Part shown: piece by piece, positions 1 to 7,072 of the stretch | Layout: the number at the start of each line of letters is the position of its first letter | How positions within the stretch are numbered: position 1 is the stretch's first letter | From: a virus | DNA length: 26,384 nt | Direction: 5' to 3' (one strand) | Virus record (IMG/VR): IMGVR_UViG_3300005613_000357 | Coordinates: 1 to 26,384 of that record | Translations under genes and position numbers: made by a program | Notes under the pieces: generated by a model | What the model saw: only the letters and a program-made list of their open reading frames with translations | The model's database searches: none | Told to the model about the DNA's origin: nothing

Positions 1-736
1 TGTCATCAAGTTTTTCTACCATACTCTCAAGTACATCATATTTGTCTTCAGGGATTGTTACATAATGTTCTTCAAAAAGACCTTTCATTCCTTCAAGGAA
101 TGATTCGGTCATCTCGGTCTTGAGTCCTTGCTCAATGGCGAGTGCGTTTTCTTCAAACCACTCGTCAGCAACATACTCAAGATAAGAATCAACACGCTCA
201 GCGAATGATTCTTTCATTTCTTCTACTTCCTCTGCAAGTGCAGCAGCATATTGCTCTTCCAGAGATTCTTTGATTTGAGCAACCTTAGTATTGATTGCTG
301 CTTCAAAGATTGTTTTTGCTTTTTCTTTGAATTCTTCGGAGAGTTCTTCACCACCGAGAAGTGCGTTAACATCTTCTTCAATATCATATTCTTCAACAGA
401 TTCTTCTTCAGAAACTACTTCATCAGTAATTTCCTCTTCTTCTTCAATAACTTCGTCCTGAAGTTCTTCTTCTTCTTTCATACCTTTCATTGAATCTGCT
501 GCCTTAGCTCCTTTGTTAACTACATCTCTAACTTGCTTCAGAGTGCTACCAGGAGTCTTCAGTTTTGCTGAATCATCATCTGGACGATAGTTATCTGGAG
601 TAGGACCACCAAGATCTTCATAAGAAGCAGCAACTGAAGTATCCATTGGTTCTCCTGGTTTTGCACCAGCATTTACAGCAGTTTTGGATTGCTTAGTGCC
701 TGCTTCCATTTCTTGTAATTGTTTGCCACGAGACAT
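1..736 (-). CDS. 22: Prohead core scaffold protein gp22 (partial, C-terminus beyond window)
   Basis: I translated this directly from the minus strand: an ATG at 736-734 opens 245 codons with no stop before base 1, so the C-terminus lies outside the window. The product would be the main internal scaffold around which the T4-type capsid assembles; in this family it is digested by gp21 during maturation. The N-terminal ~85 residues are Gly/Pro/Lys-rich and flexible. Residues ~88-122 are extremely acidic with runs of Glu. From ~125 a segment with ALLGGEELSEEFK and KAKTIFEAAI is a typical gp22 signature, followed by long amphipathic helices. A GGAGAG ribosome site lies 5 bases before the ATG and a late promoter lies just upstream. 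It follows gp21, as in T4, and the next gene off the edge would be expected to be the major capsid gp23. Glu-rich coding makes long antisense open frames here, which I treat as shadows. Confidence 0.93.
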   Translation of the reverse strand, partial: MSRGKQLQEMEAGTKQSKTAVNAGAKPGEPMDTSVAASYEDLGGPTPDNYRPDDDSAKLKTPGSTLKQVRDVVNKGAKAADSMKGMKEEEELQDEVIEEEEEITDEVVSEEESVEEYDIEEDVNALLGGEELSEEFKEKAKTIFEAAINTKVAQIKESLEEQYAAALAEEVEEMKESFAERVDSYLEYVADEWFEENALAIEQGLKTEMTESFLEGMKGLFEEHYVTIPEDKYDVLESMVEKLDD

Positions 737-741
737 TTGAA

Positions 742-747
742 CTCTCC
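742..747 (-). promoter_or_regulatory. Ribosome binding site of gp22
   Basis: Read on the minus strand this is GGAGAG, 5 bases before the ATG of gp22. It is one of the better Shine-Dalgarno matches in the window, in keeping with high scaffold expression. Confidence 0.7.
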
Positions 748-771
748 GATTCCGTTATTTAAAACTATATT

Positions 772-780
772 TATTTATTA
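772..780 (-). promoter_or_regulatory. Late promoter upstream of gp22
   Basis: The minus strand reads TAATAAATA, matching the T4 late promoter core (TATAAATA, recognised by the gp55 sigma factor). It lies between the gp21 stop (785-783) and the gp22 ATG, about 36 bases before the start codon, and would give the scaffold its own late transcript. Confidence 0.7.
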
Positions 781-782
781 AA

Positions 783-1433
783 TTAAAGATTTGACAAGAA
801 ATTATTAAATAAATCTAACTTTTTCTCATCAAGTTGTTTTTGTGTTACAAGTGTGTTAATCTCTCTATATGTTCTTTCAGCAAACTTCTCACGAAGAATA
901 CCTCCATCCCACACCCATTCTTTACCTTCCATAATACCTTCAACAAAGGCATCAGGAGCAGAAGGATCTGCTACAATATCAGCAGCAGTTGCAAGCATAA
1001 AATCATCACCAACAACATTGATTCCCTCTCTTGTCATTTTGAGTGAACCAATGCCACGAGAAGATACTCCGAGTTTTACACCTTCTTCAATTAAAGAAGA
1101 TGCAATCTTACCCATAGGAGTGTTTAATATTTTTGCTTTACCAATAAAGTTTGATCCACTTTCTCTTAAAGAAACAATCTTATGTGAAACTCTATCAAGG
1201 TTGACAGTTGGACCGTCAGGATGACCTAACTCTCCAAGTGCTCTTCCTGCTTGAACGTGATTTTCATTGTATCTAGAAACTTCACGACGAAGAGTTTCCA
1301 TAGGATACATACGACCATTACGATTCTTGATGTTACCCTGAAGGAAAACTCCTTCAATATACATTGACTTCTTGCCGTTCTTTTGTTCGACAAGAAACTC
1401 TACTGATTCGATTTCTTCCCTGATTAATTTCAT
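783..1433 (-). CDS. 21: Prohead maturation protease gp21
   Basis: 216 residues, close to the 212 of T4 gp21 (serine peptidase family S77). The enzyme is built into the prohead core, activates itself and cleaves the scaffold and capsid proteins. The likely catalytic His is H71 in GELGHP and the Ser is in GVSSRG (S124/S125). An early segment, GVFLQGNIKNRNGRMYP, is also typical of phage prohead proteases. The start codon overlaps the stop of the 184-aa gene as TAATG, so translation is probably coupled to that gene. It is followed by gp22, the expected partner and substrate. Family identity is clear; the catalytic residue assignment is by motif only. Confidence 0.95.
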   Translation of the reverse strand: MKLIREEIESVEFLVEQKNGKKSMYIEGVFLQGNIKNRNGRMYPMETLRREVSRYNENHVQAGRALGELGHPDGPTVNLDRVSHKIVSLRESGSNFIGKAKILNTPMGKIASSLIEEGVKLGVSSRGIGSLKMTREGINVVGDDFMLATAADIVADPSAPDAFVEGIMEGKEWVWDGGILREKFAERTYREINTLVTQKQLDEKKLDLFNNFLSNL

Positions 1434-1987
1434 TAGGCTACTCCGCTAATTTGAACTTGTTGTGCATATAACGTACCACTACCGTCTGCGGCAATAGATC
1501 CGATTTTAAATGATCCTCTCAATTCAGCGTAAGGAGCACCAAATGATGTTACGACTCCAGATGAATCATGGTTTACTACAATTCTTGTATTGTAGTATCC
1601 ACCAACATTGGAAGATGTATCAACTGATTTTACGGTTTTATGACTAAAATCATAATATGACTGACCTGTAACAGTCAAAGAAACAGCATCACCAACCGCA
1701 AATGGAGATCCAGTTCCTTCTGGAAAATCGATTATTGTTGTTGCTCCAGTTGTAATACCAACTACTCTTTGGGAAGATGGTCTACCCAAACTAATAGTTG
1801 CTTCCTGGCCACTAGCAACATAATAATTTGCATTTGTAGCAGTAGGATCTGTTCCAATTGCCACATGTGCAGGAGCGCCGACAGCAACAACTCTCAGAGT
1901 ATCTGACTGATGGGATATCGCAGAAGACTGTGCATTAGATGAAGTAATAGTAATGGACGTGCCATTACCAACTGGTTGATGTGCCAT
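1433..1987 (-). CDS. Beta-rich putative virion protein in the gp68 position
   Basis: 184 residues, with no family I can name with certainty. The composition is Thr/Ser/Val/Gly-rich with few charged residues, alternating short strands and turns, and no signal peptide, membrane segment or coiled coil. An internal stretch (~residues 28-70) resembles the small beta-barrel structural proteins seen in marine T4-like phages. It lies between the gp67-like gene and gp21, where T4 has gp68, a helical core protein, but this sequence does not look like a scaffold component. It has its own late promoter about 30 bases upstream, a weak ribosome site, and a TAATG overlap with gp21. A head decoration or other head surface protein is a reasonable guess from position and composition. 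Confidence 0.85.
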   Translation of the reverse strand: MAHQPVGNGTSITITSSNAQSSAISHQSDTLRVVAVGAPAHVAIGTDPTATNANYYVASGQEATISLGRPSSQRVVGITTGATTIIDFPEGTGSPFAVGDAVSLTVTGQSYYDFSHKTVKSVDTSSNVGGYYNTRIVVNHDSSGVVTSFGAPYAELRGSFKIGSIAADGSGTLYAQQVQISGVA

Positions 1988-2016
1988 TATTTTCTAAATA
2001 CTAATCATTTAATAGT

Positions 2017-2024
2017 TATTTATA
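2017..2024 (-). promoter_or_regulatory. Late promoter upstream of the 184-aa gene
   Basis: The minus strand reads TATAAATA, a perfect T4 late promoter core, in the 39-base gap after the gp67-like stop codon and 30 bases before the ATG at 1987. It should also serve the coupled gp21 gene. Confidence 0.75.
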
Positions 2025-2026
2025 AA

Positions 2027-2209
2027 TTACTCTTCTTCCCCATATTCTATTTCAGATTCTACCTCATCTTCTCCAAATAAAGCATTTGCTGCTAAAGGAC
2101 GAAATGCATCTACTCTTTCTGCAGATTTTGAAAATAACAAATCTTTAATCTTATCGCTAATCTGTGAAGGAGATTCATCAGTAGCAATCATATCTAAAAG
2201 TTCTTCCAT
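2027..2209 (-). CDS. 67: gp67-like prohead core peptide
   Basis: 60 residues, translated from an ATG 30 bases after the portal stop. The first half is predicted helical, beginning MEELLDMIATDES. After a middle segment ending in ALFGEDE the tail is strongly acidic with closing Glu residues. T4 gp67 (80 residues) has the same architecture, a short helical head and an acidic tail, and the same gene position directly after portal gp20. In T4 it is an abundant minor core protein needed for correct head shape and is degraded during maturation. The identification rests on position, size and charge pattern, since such short acidic proteins show little residue-level conservation. Confidence 0.75.
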   Translation of the reverse strand: MEELLDMIATDESPSQISDKIKDLLFSKSAERVDAFRPLAANALFGEDEVESEIEYGEEE

Positions 2210-2236
2210 TTAAATAAATCAATAGACAACTAAACG

Positions 2237-2244
2237 TATTTATA
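2237..2244 (-). promoter_or_regulatory. Late promoter upstream of the gp67-like gene, over the gp20 stop
   Basis: The minus strand reads TATAAATA. The box contains the TAA stop codon of gp20 (2242-2240) and sits 28 bases before the gp67-like ATG. Confidence 0.75.
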
Positions 2245-3904
2245 TCTCACCACCCTTGGGTAGTTCTGGTGCTTCCACTGAAGAAGCATTAATTTCTGGT
2301 TCCATTACTGGTTTACCAAGATCCATTTGTGATGTTGAATCTAATGGCATTTCGGTTTCTGGATCTACAGATACATTTGGATCTGGAATAATTCCATTTT
2401 CAATTTCTTTTTTAATGAGAGCATCCTGTTCAATAATTTCAATATCAGTCTGACGAAGTATCTTACGTCTTACATAATCTTGTGAGTAATACTTTCCAAT
2501 GTAAGGTTCTGCGGTTTGAACCATTGCAAGTCTTTCATTGAGAAGTTCTGCTTCTTTCAGTTCAGAGAAATGATTATCGTAAAGGAAGTCATATTGAATA
2601 TGCTCACTCATCATTTCCCAATCTTCGGGAGTAATAATATTTTTGAGAATTAATTGAGTCTTCAGCATGTCATTGAACATGTTGGAGAATCTCTTTCTCA
2701 AACGTCCAACAAACTTAGTAAACTTAAGTTCATCTCTTAAGATCTCAGAAGATCTCCCCAAGTTAAACCCACCTTCTCCATCCATTCTTGATGGAGGAAC
2801 ATTAAGCGAACGGTAGAGTTTCTTTTTAAAATACTCAATATCAGTGATTTCTCCAAGGTTTTGTCCTCCTGGAAGTGTTGAGATTTCTGTTCCTCTTCCA
2901 CCTTCCCTTCTTGGCAGCCAGAAATCTTCAAGCATAGCCATGTATTTTTTGTCATCACGAATTTCTCCAGTGTTAGCATCATAAACTAATTTATTGCGAT
3001 ATCTCATCATAACATCGCGGAGATATTGCTCTGCCTTTACTTTTGGGAGATTACCAACATCAATATAAAAAATACGACGTTCTGGTGCTCTTGATAATCT
3101 GTAAATAACCAGAGAATCCTCAATCATGCGAAGTTGATTAAGAGACTTAATTGCTTTATGAAGATATGAAAGAGTTGATCCCTTATTCCTATCTACGAGA
3201 CCAGAAGTGCAGTAAGTAATTGCATCTTTTGCAATCTTAATTCCTTGGACTGCGCCAGTCTGCATTGGATTGCCAGTTGGATAAACTGACTTTGGATTGT
3301 AAATGAAATATTCTTCAATTTCTGGGAAGTCATAATCCATTGGATTACCACTGTTAACCCTTTGGATAGCACTTCCTTTATCGTTTTTTGGTTTCTTACT
3401 TTGTCTTATGTAACGCATTTTCATTGCGTCAATATAACGAAGTTCTTGAATACCTTCTGTTGGATTTTTTAAGTCGATTACTTTATGATAGTAAAGTCTA
3501 CCATCAATGTACCAATTTCTATAGATTTCGTGCGCTTTCTTATCGAAATCTAAAAGATCAAGAATATATTTAAACTCTTGACGAATTTTTTTCTTGATAC
3601 CATCGCTGGCATTGAGATTTGATAACTCGATTTCTACTGGACTATCATTAGTATCTGAAACAATCGCTTCATTTACAATATCTTCAATGGCACTATCCGC
3701 TTCTGGATGAAGTGCCATTTCACGATATCTTTTAATGAGGTCAAACTCAGTACGATATACTCCCTCAATATCAACATAAGAACCAAAAAAACCACTACTC
3801 ATATAGTGGTCAACCCCGTCCTCATTGTTAGGAGGAACGGGGGAAACCGCTGTGGGTGATAGTGGTTCAATGTCCTCTATTGAGAACCCAAACAGTTTTG
3901 CCAT
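2240..3904 (-). CDS. 20: Portal protein gp20
   Basis: 554 residues (T4 gp20: 524). It would form the dodecameric ring at the unique head vertex that starts prohead assembly, is the channel for DNA packaging, and joins the neck. Recognisable parts include the segment from YRTEFDLIKRYREMALHPE into DSAIEDIVNEAIV, the RAPERRIFYIDVGNLPK segment in the middle, and NVPPSRMDGEGGF followed by the clip/stem helices; these regions are very conserved in T4-like cyanophages. The C-terminal ~70 residues are Pro/Glu-rich and probably flexible. It follows tube gene gp19 and precedes the gp67-like core gene, which is the T4 order. A late promoter lies 29 bases before the start. Confidence 0.97.
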   Translation of the reverse strand: MAKLFGFSIEDIEPLSPTAVSPVPPNNEDGVDHYMSSGFFGSYVDIEGVYRTEFDLIKRYREMALHPEADSAIEDIVNEAIVSDTNDSPVEIELSNLNASDGIKKKIRQEFKYILDLLDFDKKAHEIYRNWYIDGRLYYHKVIDLKNPTEGIQELRYIDAMKMRYIRQSKKPKNDKGSAIQRVNSGNPMDYDFPEIEEYFIYNPKSVYPTGNPMQTGAVQGIKIAKDAITYCTSGLVDRNKGSTLSYLHKAIKSLNQLRMIEDSLVIYRLSRAPERRIFYIDVGNLPKVKAEQYLRDVMMRYRNKLVYDANTGEIRDDKKYMAMLEDFWLPRREGGRGTEISTLPGGQNLGEITDIEYFKKKLYRSLNVPPSRMDGEGGFNLGRSSEILRDELKFTKFVGRLRKRFSNMFNDMLKTQLILKNIITPEDWEMMSEHIQYDFLYDNHFSELKEAELLNERLAMVQTAEPYIGKYYSQDYVRRKILRQTDIEIIEQDALIKKEIENGIIPDPNVSVDPETEMPLDSTSQMDLGKPVMEPEINASSVEAPELPKGGEI

Positions 3905-3932
3905 AATTTATTTTATCGTTGTTCTTAAATAC

Positions 3933-3941
3933 TATTTATTA
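3933..3941 (-). promoter_or_regulatory. Late promoter upstream of gp20, over the gp19 stop
   Basis: The minus strand reads TAATAAATA; its first three bases are the gp19 stop codon. The box ends about 29 bases before the portal ATG. Confidence 0.72.
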
Positions 3942-4529
3942 TCCGTTTGGAGTGCCAGATGCAACGATATTGAACGATTGAACTTGGAATTCAACAGTAA
4001 ATTCTTCAATTGTATCTGAAGAATCATAAGAAAGATCAATCTGAGAAACATTAGTTGGGAAAATATCGACAAATTCATACTCAGCAAGAACTGCATTAGA
4101 TTCACCTGCATTATTTTGACTGCTTGCTACAGATCCTCTTCCTAACTGGAAAACCCTTGCATTTACCATATAAGCACTTGGATCAGTTGCTCCAAGGTTG
4201 TTATCAAGTTTAGCAATCTGCTCAGCCCATGCTTCAAATGCTCTTCTCAATCTGAATCCTTCATCATTGATGATTGTGACAGTCCAAACATCGATGGTTC
4301 TGTCTCCAGCAACTTTGAAAATTCTTCCTCTAAAAGGAACATCAATAGAAGCAATGTTTTGTGCTGGCAGAGCAGCAGACTTGCACATATATCTAAAGTT
4401 ATCAGCATCCCAATCAATACCAGCAGGTAAAGTTGTTAATTCAACTTCAAATAGATTGGGGCGGGCACCGCCCCCAATCAGTGCAGATTTAAATTGAGAA
4501 ATTGTTTTGTTTTCTCTAGATGTTGCCAT
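3939..4529 (-). CDS. 19: Tail tube protein gp19
   Basis: 196 residues (T4 gp19: 163). It is expected to stack as hexamers into the inner tube through which DNA leaves the head. The N-terminus is a typical T4-like tube, with FKSALIGGGARPNLFEVEL, then FRYMCKSAALPAQNI, VPFRGR and KVAGDRTIDVWTVTIIND (residues ~12-90), all strands of the tube fold. The C-terminal third ends in a strand-rich FTVEFQVQSFNIV. It has the strongest ribosome binding site in the window (AAGGAGGAG), as expected for a protein needed in more than a hundred copies per virion. It is preceded by sheath gp18 and followed by portal gp20. Confidence 0.97.
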   Translation of the reverse strand: MATSRENKTISQFKSALIGGGARPNLFEVELTTLPAGIDWDADNFRYMCKSAALPAQNIASIDVPFRGRIFKVAGDRTIDVWTVTIINDEGFRLRRAFEAWAEQIAKLDNNLGATDPSAYMVNARVFQLGRGSVASSQNNAGESNAVLAEYEFVDIFPTNVSQIDLSYDSSDTIEEFTVEFQVQSFNIVASGTPNG

Positions 4530-4535
4530 GGTTTT

Positions 4536-4544
4536 CTCCTCCTT
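4536..4544 (-). promoter_or_regulatory. Strong ribosome binding site of tail tube gp19
   Basis: The minus strand reads AAGGAGGAG, six bases before the ATG. This is a near-perfect complement to the 16S rRNA tail and clearly stronger than the sites of neighbouring genes. Confidence 0.85.
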
Positions 4545-4547
4545 TTG

Positions 4548-4555
4548 TTATTTAG
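4548..4555 (-). promoter_or_regulatory. Possible weak late promoter before gp19
   Basis: The minus strand reads CTAAATAA in the short gap between gp18 and gp19. It resembles the late promoter core but has CTA in place of TATA and lies only about 19 bases from the ATG. Expression of gp19 by read-through from the gp18 promoter is equally possible. Confidence 0.35.
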
Positions 4556-4566
4556 ATAAACTTATA

Positions 4567-6765
4567 TCAAACTCTGCCAGCGACTTCTTCGAAACTAACG
4601 CCTGTGCGTGTAGCAACGAAAGTAAGAGTGACGTAGTTAATAGACTTCGCAGGTTTCAGGAAAATATCTGCCCTGAACTCATTGTTATCAATAACATCAG
4701 GAGTGTTATTTGTGGTATCACAAACAACGAGGAATCCATAAAGACCTCTCTTTGCCTGAACATCACGGAGATATGGTTCTACAATGTTTCTGAAGTTTGC
4801 TCTTGTTAACTCATCGTTGAGTTCGAAGAGTTGTGCTTCTGCTGCTTTCTGCAGTGCCTGCTCAATTGTCAAGAACAGGCGACGAACGTTAATTCTATCA
4901 AATGCTGAAGCATATCCGAGAGCAGTTTTATCACCGAATAGAAGAGTTCCTAAACCAGGTTGAGTAATAATAGAATTAACTCTCTGTGGATACAACTTAT
5001 CTCTTTGATCCTTGTTTGGATTGTAAGCAAGCTTAACAGCATTATTAATAATACCACGTTGCTGACCAGCAGGTGAGAACCATGGATAAGCAACAATGTT
5101 TGTTCTTGCCATCAATCCAGCAACGTCAGCGTTACATGGAATATATCGGAACTTGTTATTGAAGCGATCATAAGTGTACTTATAACCACTATCAAATACT
5201 GCGTAAGATGATGATTGGAGAGAACTGAAGTAATTAATCAGATTATTTGTCTGAGTTGTTGAATTAGTAAGTCCAACCAAGTTTGCTCTGTGTGGTCCAA
5301 TGGTTGCTACACAATCTTTTCTGTTATTTGCTATAGAGATAAGATAGTTTGCTTTTGCCTGAGAATCTGATTCTGCATCAAATCCTGGACCCATGATCAG
5401 ATAATCAACTTCAATCTCTTCTTTATTAGAGAACTTGCCATAAGAAGTTATAATATCTCCAAGTCCTGGTTTCATTCCACCAGCAGCAGAGTAATCAACA
5501 CCACCACCAAGAGTGTATGATACGTTTCCGATTGCACTGAAAGTAATGCCTTGTGCGTTTTGTCCCCAGAGACCATCTCCAGTTGTGATTGGAGTGAATG
5601 AGGTTGAGAATCCAGTTGCTCTTGGTTCTGTATTCCAATAAGTATCAGCAGAGTTGGATGGATTTCCACCTGCGTAGATATTTGGTGAGTAGTCGGCAAG
5701 ATAAGACTCGTACCAGATCTTCTGTGGCGCATTCACGTTTGAAATTGAGTCAAATGCCTTGGAAAGACTTACGTGCTTCTCAAGGATGTTTCCTTGAATC
5801 CCAGTGATGCTACCAAGATCATCTACAACTGCGATGTGGAGGGCATCGTTTTTGCCGTTTCTATCCAAAGAATAGACGTTTGAAACTGGTTTTGGAGCAA
5901 TCTCTTTCCAGTAAACAATTGAGTTTGTAAGACCGAGAGTTTGCTGATCATACCAGTCAACAATAGAAACTGGGGTTGCTCCAGTATCTCCAAGGCTTCC
6001 TGTTGGAACTCCTACATTGTTAACAAATCTGATTGTGTCTGAAGTATCGAATGAAGCAAATGCAGAACTTTCTGCATAAGTGATTGGGGTTTCCGATCCT
6101 GCAGCAGAAACTCTTGAAAATATCTTTACATCAAAAGAACTATTACCATTAGTGGAGTCAGTGGTGACACCAGTGATAATTCCTTTTAGGTATCCATTGA
6201 ATGTAGTGGTTGTTCCTGCTCCAGGAACAGTTACGTTACTAAGAGCAGCAGTAACAGCAACACCAATTGTTGCGCCATATGAACCAGGATTTGTGGTATT
6301 AATACCAATTGTTTGGTCTGCTAAATCATCGATGAAGCAAACTTTTAAACTGTTCGCCCAACTTCCTGGGTTCTTAGCAGCAAAGGTAAAATCTGTTGCT
6401 TCCGAGTGATTATTAATATAATCATCGTAGTTATCAATTCTTAATGAAGTAGTAGAAGCAGCACTTACGCCAGCATTTGCGTTATTTAAGCTGGATCCAC
6501 CAGTTCTGCAAACTTTTAAAACACCTCCATACGAGAGGTAAGAAGCAGCACTCATCCAATACTCATACTGAGCATCGGTTGAAAGTGGCTTACCAAATAC
6601 ATTGATAAGGTCTTGTTCTGTAGTAATATCAATTGGTTCGTCAACTGGTCCAATTGGGAATGGTCCTGCAATTGCTCCAATGTTATCTAAAACATTATCA
6701 GCTCTTCCTACTGTTAAATCAACTTCTCTGACTAATACGCCAGGAGATAATTGAGGAGTCGCCAT
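4567..6765 (-). CDS. 18: Contractile tail sheath protein gp18
   Basis: 732 residues (T4 gp18: 659). It would polymerise around the gp19 tube and contract to drive the tube into the host. The N-terminus (LSPGVLVREVDLT, then AIAGPFPIGPVDEP, then a YGGVLKVCR segment) and the C-terminal ~130 residues (INVRRLFLTIEQALQKA, FRNIVEPYLRDVQAKRGLYGF, DIFLKPAKSINYVTLTF) are the conserved core of the sheath fold. The extra length relative to T4 lies mostly in residues ~120-300, a Thr/Gly/Ser-rich, strand-rich region that should form the exposed outer domain. A GGAG ribosome site lies 6 bases upstream and a late promoter 33 bases upstream. It is followed directly by the tube gene. Confidence 0.97.
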   Translation of the reverse strand: MATPQLSPGVLVREVDLTVGRADNVLDNIGAIAGPFPIGPVDEPIDITTEQDLINVFGKPLSTDAQYEYWMSAASYLSYGGVLKVCRTGGSSLNNANAGVSAASTTSLRIDNYDDYINNHSEATDFTFAAKNPGSWANSLKVCFIDDLADQTIGINTTNPGSYGATIGVAVTAALSNVTVPGAGTTTTFNGYLKGIITGVTTDSTNGNSSFDVKIFSRVSAAGSETPITYAESSAFASFDTSDTIRFVNNVGVPTGSLGDTGATPVSIVDWYDQQTLGLTNSIVYWKEIAPKPVSNVYSLDRNGKNDALHIAVVDDLGSITGIQGNILEKHVSLSKAFDSISNVNAPQKIWYESYLADYSPNIYAGGNPSNSADTYWNTEPRATGFSTSFTPITTGDGLWGQNAQGITFSAIGNVSYTLGGGVDYSAAGGMKPGLGDIITSYGKFSNKEEIEVDYLIMGPGFDAESDSQAKANYLISIANNRKDCVATIGPHRANLVGLTNSTTQTNNLINYFSSLQSSSYAVFDSGYKYTYDRFNNKFRYIPCNADVAGLMARTNIVAYPWFSPAGQQRGIINNAVKLAYNPNKDQRDKLYPQRVNSIITQPGLGTLLFGDKTALGYASAFDRINVRRLFLTIEQALQKAAEAQLFELNDELTRANFRNIVEPYLRDVQAKRGLYGFLVVCDTTNNTPDVIDNNEFRADIFLKPAKSINYVTLTFVATRTGVSFEEVAGRV

Positions 6766-6797
6766 GTTTTTCTCCGTGATCTCAGTTTATCTAAAAA

Positions 6798-6806
6798 TAT
6801 TTATTA
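6798..6806 (-). promoter_or_regulatory. Late promoter upstream of sheath gp18
   Basis: The minus strand reads TAATAAATA in the 76-base gap before gp18, the longest gap in the window. The box ends about 33 bases before the ATG at 6765 and would drive gp18 and possibly gp19. Confidence 0.75.
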
Positions 6807-6817
6807 AAAAGTTACTT

Positions 6818-6841
6818 TTCACGGGGGAAATATGACGTGAA
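6818..6841 (-). terminator. Weak hairpin after the CxxC gene, possible terminator
   Basis: A perfect 6-bp inverted repeat (TTCACG/CGTGAA) with a 12-base loop starts right after the stop codon of the small CxxC protein. On the minus strand a short T-run follows about 7 bases after the stem. The stem is short and the T-run is offset, so termination would be inefficient; it may instead protect the 3' end of the terminase transcript. Confidence 0.25.
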
Positions 6842-7072
6842 TTACCAATCTGGATATTCCCACCTATCAAGTACTCTACATACCACTTTGCTAGCAATAA
6901 TTCTTTGCACAGTACACTCTTTACATTCATAAGAATATGACGATGCTACAGGTCCTCTATCTTTTCTTGTTCTATAAAATCCCTCTATCAAATTTTTAAC
7001 TTTGCCACAAACTCTACATTTTCTATCTTGTAATAAAAGGTGACCTAATTTTATTTGACCATCTAAATCCAT
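6842..7072 (-). CDS. Small CxxC...CxxC (zinc-ribbon-like) protein between gp17 and gp18
   Basis: 76 residues if begun at the ATG at 7072-7070, which overlaps the terminase stop as TGATG; an in-frame ATG at 7087 would add five residues (MGLYV). I prefer 7072 because of the coupling geometry. The protein has two CxxC knuckles, CRVC and CKEC, about 25 residues apart with a basic, aromatic stretch between them (GFYRTRKDRG), consistent with one structural zinc site. There is no HNH or other catalytic motif. Similar short CxxC proteins are, to my recollection, common at this place in T4-like cyanophages. Given its tie to the large terminase, a DNA-binding or packaging accessory role is possible, but the function is unknown. 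Confidence 0.82.
   Translation of the reverse strand: MDLDGQIKLGHLLLQDRKCRVCGKVKNLIEGFYRTRKDRGPVASSYSYECKECTVQRIIASKVVCRVLDRWEYPDW

Noticed and set aside
251-493. Plus-strand frame rich in Phe opposite gp22
   Set aside because: Phe runs are the mirror of the Glu-rich GAA codons of the scaffold; no start context or conservation signal.
853-1224. Plus-strand frame of 123 codons opposite gp21
   Set aside because: Antisense to the protease catalytic region, whose coding is certain; composition and lack of a ribosome site fit a shadow.
4198-4809. Plus-strand frames over gp19 and the start of the gp18 reverse frame
   Set aside because: They overlap conserved tube and sheath coding on the minus strand and show no independent start signals.
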